Assembly (NCBI GenBank): GCA_964566765.1
Contig: CAZMJI010000054.1
Location: 1 to 7,334 of the forward strand
Reading direction: 5' to 3'
Length of the DNA: 7,334 nucleotides
From: Thioglobus_B sp964566765
GTDB lineage: Bacteria > Pseudomonadota > Gammaproteobacteria > PS1 > Pseudothioglobaceae
Shown: positions 6,420-7,334 of the stretch, piece after piece
Layout: every line of letters starts with the position of its first letter
Position numbering within the stretch: position 1 is the first letter of the stretch
Made by a program: the position numbers and the translations under genes
The notes under the pieces: generated by a model
The model's input: only the letters and a program-made list of their open reading frames with translations
Databases searched by the model: none
What the model was told of the DNA's origin: nothing

Positions 6420-6447
6420 GAGTTGATTTTATCGGCTTTGGATTCGC

Positions 6448-6936
6448 ATGAGTAAGGAAAAGATCAAAATTTTATTTGTTTGTATGGGTAACATTTGTCG
6501 CTCACCAACCGCCGAAGGTACCTTTGTGGATCAGGTGGCCAAACATGGTGTGCAAGATCTGTTCGAGATTGACTCGGCAGGCACCCATGCCTATCATATC
6601 GGCAAGGCGCCAGACACACGCTCACAACAAAGTGCCAGCAAATTTGGTGTTAACCTGTCCAGCCAACGCGCTCGCCAGGTGCATGAGAGTGACTTCTATC
6701 ACTATGACCATATCTTTGCCATGGATGCCTCTAATCTAGAGGACTTAAGGCGCATCTGTCCAGCAGAGCATACTCATAAGCTCTCACTGATGCTGGATAA
6801 CATTCCTGAGAATAATGGCAAAAGTGTGCCCGATCCTTACTTTGAAGGCGGCTTTGATCAGGTATTTGAGATGCTGGATCGAGCCAGCGATTTCTTATTG
6901 CAAAAACTACTTAAAAATAGCGAAAAATCCGGTTGA
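6448..6936 (+). CDS. Low-molecular-weight protein-tyrosine-phosphatase
   Basis: The product is a cytoplasmic phosphotyrosine phosphatase of 162 residues, the usual family length. The catalytic P-loop CMGNICRSP (12-20) supplies the nucleophile C12 and R18, and the general-acid loop is DPY (D129-Y131). SAGTHAYHIGKAPD (43-56) and FAMDASNLEDL (90-100) are also typical of the family. Bacterial members near exopolysaccharide genes (Wzb, Etp) partner with tyrosine kinases such as Wzc; others are housekeeping or act on arginine phosphate. No kinase or polysaccharide gene is in the window, so the substrate cannot be assigned. The gene sits between divergent kdsD and the downstream rpsL, and its stop codon lies inside the -35 box of the rpsL promoter. 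There is no terminator between it and rpsL, so read-through into the ribosomal operon is likely. The ATG chosen is the first one in frame, and the active site lies at the expected distance from it. Confidence 0.94.
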   Translation: MSKEKIKILFVCMGNICRSPTAEGTFVDQVAKHGVQDLFEIDSAGTHAYHIGKAPDTRSQQSASKFGVNLSSQRARQVHESDFYHYDHIFAMDASNLEDLRRICPAEHTHKLSLMLDNIPENNGKSVPDPYFEGGFDQVFEMLDRASDFLLQKLLKNSEKSG

Positions 6937-6962
6937 CATCGGCTCTCCCACTAGCGTATAAT
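6933..6962 (+). promoter_or_regulatory. Strong sigma70-type promoter of rpsL
   Basis: TTGACA at 6933-6938 and TATAAT at 6957-6962 are both perfect consensus hexamers, with an 18-base spacer. Transcription should start near 6969, giving a leader of about 74 bases before the rpsL ATG. This is the best promoter in the window and suits a highly expressed ribosomal operon. The -35 contains the TGA stop codon of the upstream phosphatase gene. Confidence 0.88.
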
Positions 6963-7028
6963 TCCCATCTTTTGTCGCCCGGTGAAAGTTGGGTCGATAG
7001 CTTATACGTTAAATTTATTAGAATTATT

Positions 7029-7034
7029 GGAGAT
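7029..7034 (+). promoter_or_regulatory. Ribosome binding site of rpsL
   Basis: GGAGAT lies eight bases before the ATG at 7043, in an otherwise A/T-rich leader that should be largely unstructured near the start. Confidence 0.85.
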
Positions 7035-7042
7035 ATTGATTT

Positions 7043-7334
7043 ATGTCAACGGTTAACCAATTGGTACGTAAACCACGCCAGAAGAAGGTTTCAAAGAGTG
7101 ATGTACCAGCACTAGACAGCTGCCCACAAAAACGCGGCGTTTGTACTCGTGTTTACACAACAACCCCTAAGAAGCCTAACTCAGCACTACGTAAAGTAGC
7201 TCGTGTGCGCCTAACAAACTCAGCTGAAGTAACGACTTACATCGGCGGTGAAGGTCACAACCTACAAGAGCACTCAGTAATTCTAATTCGCGGTGGTCGT
7301 GTTAAGGACCTTCCTGGTGTGCGTTATCACACAG
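7043..7334 (+). CDS. rpsL: 30S ribosomal protein S12 (partial, C-terminus missing)
   Basis: S12 lies at the decoding centre of the small ribosomal subunit and controls translation accuracy. The window holds 97 codons of the usual ~124, from MSTVNQLVRKPRQKK to GVRYHT, and is cut at the right edge. Recognisable blocks are CPQKRGVCTRVYTTTPKKPN (27-46), SALRKVARVRL (47-57), YIGGEGHNLQEHSVILIRGG (66-85) and RVKDLPG (86-92). K43 and K88, the usual sites of streptomycin-resistance changes, are both the sensitive form, and D89, the methylthiolation site in E. coli, is present. The gene has its own strong promoter and ribosome binding site and is presumably first in a str operon (rpsL, rpsG, fusA, tuf) that continues beyond the window. 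It differs from E. coli S12 mostly at the N-terminus (residues 13-26) and at residues 53 and 60-61. Confidence 0.98.
   Translation, partial: MSTVNQLVRKPRQKKVSKSDVPALDSCPQKRGVCTRVYTTTPKKPNSALRKVARVRLTNSAEVTTYIGGEGHNLQEHSVILIRGGRVKDLPGVRYHT

Noticed and set aside
6969..7042. A regulatory hairpin or riboswitch in the rpsL leader
   Set aside because: The best pairing is two three-base helices with a bulge around 6975-6997; this is too weak, and str-operon feedback in E. coli acts further downstream near rpsG.
6933..7115. A 60-codon plus-strand frame starting at the end of the phosphatase gene
   Set aside because: It covers the rpsL promoter and leader and runs into rpsL out of frame; no ribosome binding site or recognisable product.

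Overview
This window reads as chromosomal DNA of a Gram-negative sulfur-oxidising proteobacterium, most likely a gammaproteobacterium. Three observations support this. The start of ribosomal protein S12 closely resembles the enterobacterial protein. MurE carries the meso-diaminopimelate DNPR signature, and KdsD (a lipopolysaccharide Kdo-pathway enzyme) implies an outer membrane. A full-length SoxB indicates thiosulfate oxidation. Base composition looks close to 50% GC throughout, and I see no mobile element, tRNA, rRNA or CRISPR array. Assignment below class level is inference.

Layout. Positions 1-2210 hold a leftward peptidoglycan pair, murE then murF; murF runs off the left edge and the two genes overlap by 14 bases. 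A 160-base divergent intergenic region separates murE from the rightward soxB (2371-4263), which has a strong ribosome binding site and ends in a clear intrinsic terminator. Five bases after the terminator's T-run begins a rightward HupE/UreJ-like membrane protein gene (4311-5429). It meets the leftward kdsD gene (5426-6391) tail to tail, and the two stop codons share one CTAG palindrome. A 56-base divergent region then leads to a rightward low-molecular-weight protein-tyrosine-phosphatase gene (6448-6936). Its stop codon overlaps the -35 box of a near-consensus promoter for rpsL, which starts at 7043 and is cut by the right edge.

Most of the window is housekeeping: cell wall (murE, murF), lipopolysaccharide precursor (kdsD) and ribosome (rpsL). 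The accessory part is soxB with its HupE/UreJ-like neighbour. SoxB should work on SoxYZ-bound thiosulfate in the periplasm, yet no other sox gene is present here, so its partners must lie elsewhere. The HupE/UreJ-like protein has a secreted Trp-rich N-terminal domain joined to a membrane domain with conserved His/Asp/Glu motifs. Its substrate is unknown, and it is the least explained gene in the window. I found no convincing wholly new multi-gene system. The most interesting points are a possible lipid anchor on SoxB, the terminator directly in front of the HupE/UreJ-like gene, a possible leaderless murE transcript, and murE standing at the head of its transcription unit, cut off from the usual upstream division genes.
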